Below, piece after piece: positions 8,211 to 8,939 of a DNA stretch of 8,939 bases (position 1 is its first letter; every line of letters begins with the position of its first letter). Origin of the DNA: WSXY01 sp038325105 (GTDB lineage: Bacteria; Actinomycetota; Coriobacteriia; Anaerosomatales; Anaerosomataceae). A program made the translations under genes and the position numbers. The DNA lies in NCBI GenBank assembly GCA_038325105.1, contig JBBQIR010000079.1, positions 1 to 8,939 on the forward strand. The letters run 5' to 3'. The notes below the pieces were generated by a model. That model saw nothing but the letters and a program-made list of their open reading frames with translations, did not search any database and had not been told where the DNA came from.

Positions 8211-8687
8211 ATGACTGAAGCGGTGAGCTATTCCGAAGGGGACTGGTTCGCAGTCCCACTTGCGCGCGGAGGATATGCGCTGGGGCTAATCGCGAGGGCC
8301 AATGTGGCAGGCGTCCTTCTCGGCTATTTCTTTGGACCGAAGCGTGACTCAATGCCGACAGTGGATGACATCCGCCAGCTAGGCCGCGATGAGGCCGTGT
8401 GGGTTCAGAGGTTTGGACATCTCGGGGTTCTCGGAGGGGAATGGCCCGTCCTGGGCCGCACGCCTGCGTGGAATCGGTCGGAATGGCCGATGCCGGCATT
8501 TCGACGCATCGAGGAGCTGACCGGGCGGTCAATCCGAGTGGAATACTCGGATGAAGACCCCAGCACTTGGTTGACGTCGGAGCGAGTGGATCCTGGCGCC
8601 GTCGTTGGGTTGCCTGATGACGGTGTCGCGGGCGCGGTTTATGTGCAGGAACGACTCGAACGGCTCTTGGGTGACTCGGCAGAATAG
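8211..8687 (+). CDS. Probable immunity protein, Imm26-like
   Basis: The 158-residue product is the predicted antidote that binds the GIY-YIG toxin in the producer cell. It begins MTEAVSYSEGDWFAVPLARG, followed by GYALGLIARAN and GVLLGYFFGP; this 'G-D-x-F-A-V-P-L...G-G-Y-A-x-G' opening is the pattern I associate with the Imm26 family (also linked to HocA-like proteins). Later parts are RFGHLGVLGGEWPVLGR, a WPMPAFRRIEELTGR strand and a C-terminal VYVQERLERLLG helix. It has no signal peptide or membrane segment, so it is cytoplasmic. It follows the toxin by 10 bases and probably shares its transcript. A longer frame from 8175 exists but overlaps the toxin gene and lacks a ribosome site. Position alone supports an immunity role strongly; the family name is less certain. 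Confidence 0.8.
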   Translation: MTEAVSYSEGDWFAVPLARGGYALGLIARANVAGVLLGYFFGPKRDSMPTVDDIRQLGRDEAVWVQRFGHLGVLGGEWPVLGRTPAWNRSEWPMPAFRRIEELTGRSIRVEYSDEDPSTWLTSERVDPGAVVGLPDDGVAGAVYVQERLERLLGDSAE

Positions 8688-8939
8688 ATTGAATCCATCC
8701 GCCCCGGCACCCTCGTCCTCTCGCGCGACGAACACACCGGCGCCCAGGCCCTCAAGCCCGTTCTCCGCACGATGGTGCACCAGGTCACCGAGCTCGTTCA
8801 CGTCCGCGTCGCCACAGACACCATCACAGCCACCCCCAACCACCCCTTCCGAGTGGCCGGGCGCGGATGGGTGGCGGCCGGTGATCTTGCCGACGGCGAC
8901 ACGCTCTACCTCGCCGACGGCGGGCGCGCCGACATCGTC
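8688..8939 (+). pseudogene. Orphan Hint-domain fragment (headless second copy, open at the right edge)
   Basis: Immediately after the immunity TAG, an open frame of 84 codons reads IESIRPGTLVLSRDEHTGAQ and continues through TPNHPFRV to GGRADIV. It matches the middle of the Hint domain at 7532-7783 (72 of 84 residues). The N-terminal block with Cys1 is missing, and the only in-frame ATG (8772) is internal and has no ribosome site, so it is not a stand-alone gene. It retains the block-B Thr/His. GC content is about 71% by hand count, like the intact Hint. It is best read as the 5' end of a silent toxin-tip cassette whose toxin and immunity parts would lie past the right edge. The frame is the same as that of the immunity gene, so only the TAG separates them. 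Confidence 0.85.

Noticed and set aside
8529..8843. A 104-codon minus-strand frame across the immunity end and orphan Hint
   Set aside because: A related minus-strand frame appears opposite the intact Hint (7523-7885), which shows that both are mirror images of the Hint coding sequence.
8772..8939. A separate gene starting at ATG 8772 in the orphan Hint
   Set aside because: The ATG is a conserved internal Met of the Hint domain, has no Shine-Dalgarno sequence, and a product from it would lack the Hint N-terminal catalytic block.

Overview
The window holds one polymorphic-toxin locus on the + strand. It is almost entirely coding, moderately GC-rich (about 60% over the large gene by hand count), and there is no tRNA, rRNA, CRISPR array or transposase. 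Codon use and the style of the Sec-type, wall-associated RHS protein suggest a high-GC Gram-positive bacterium (Actinomycetota, possibly a Coriobacteriia-like lineage). That placement is inference, because no taxonomic marker gene is present.

Positions 2-8200 are one continuous reading frame of 2732 visible residues, open at the left edge. It encodes a giant RHS/YD-repeat toxin. In order it carries: the tail of a beta-rich N-terminal region; a DNRLRE-type surface domain; an Ig-like stretch; a fibronectin-III-like domain apparently split by a beta-propeller-like insertion; a long RHS/YD-repeat shell; the RHS-associated core; an 88-residue linker very rich in Lys/Arg and with no acidic residue; a hydrophobic segment; a complete Hint (intein-like) autoprocessing domain; and a 102-residue C-terminal toxin of GIY-YIG (URI) nuclease type. 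I see no PAAR, VgrG or other type VI adaptor in the visible part, which fits a Sec-exported wall-associated protein; the signal peptide would lie outside the window.

The next gene (8211-8687) starts 10 bases after the toxin stop, with a Shine-Dalgarno sequence that overlaps that stop. It encodes a 158-residue protein resembling the Imm26 immunity family and is the expected antidote to the GIY-YIG toxin.

Directly after the immunity stop codon (8688 to the right edge) lies a second, headless copy of the Hint domain. It aligns without gaps to 7532-7783 (221 of 252 bases identical; 72 of 84 residues). It lacks the Hint N-terminal Cys block and any credible start. This is the signature of an orphan toxin-tip cassette stored behind the active one. 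Recombination between the two Hint copies would delete the present toxin/immunity pair and fuse whatever lies beyond the right edge to the RHS body. That possible tip-exchange array is the most interesting feature of the window.
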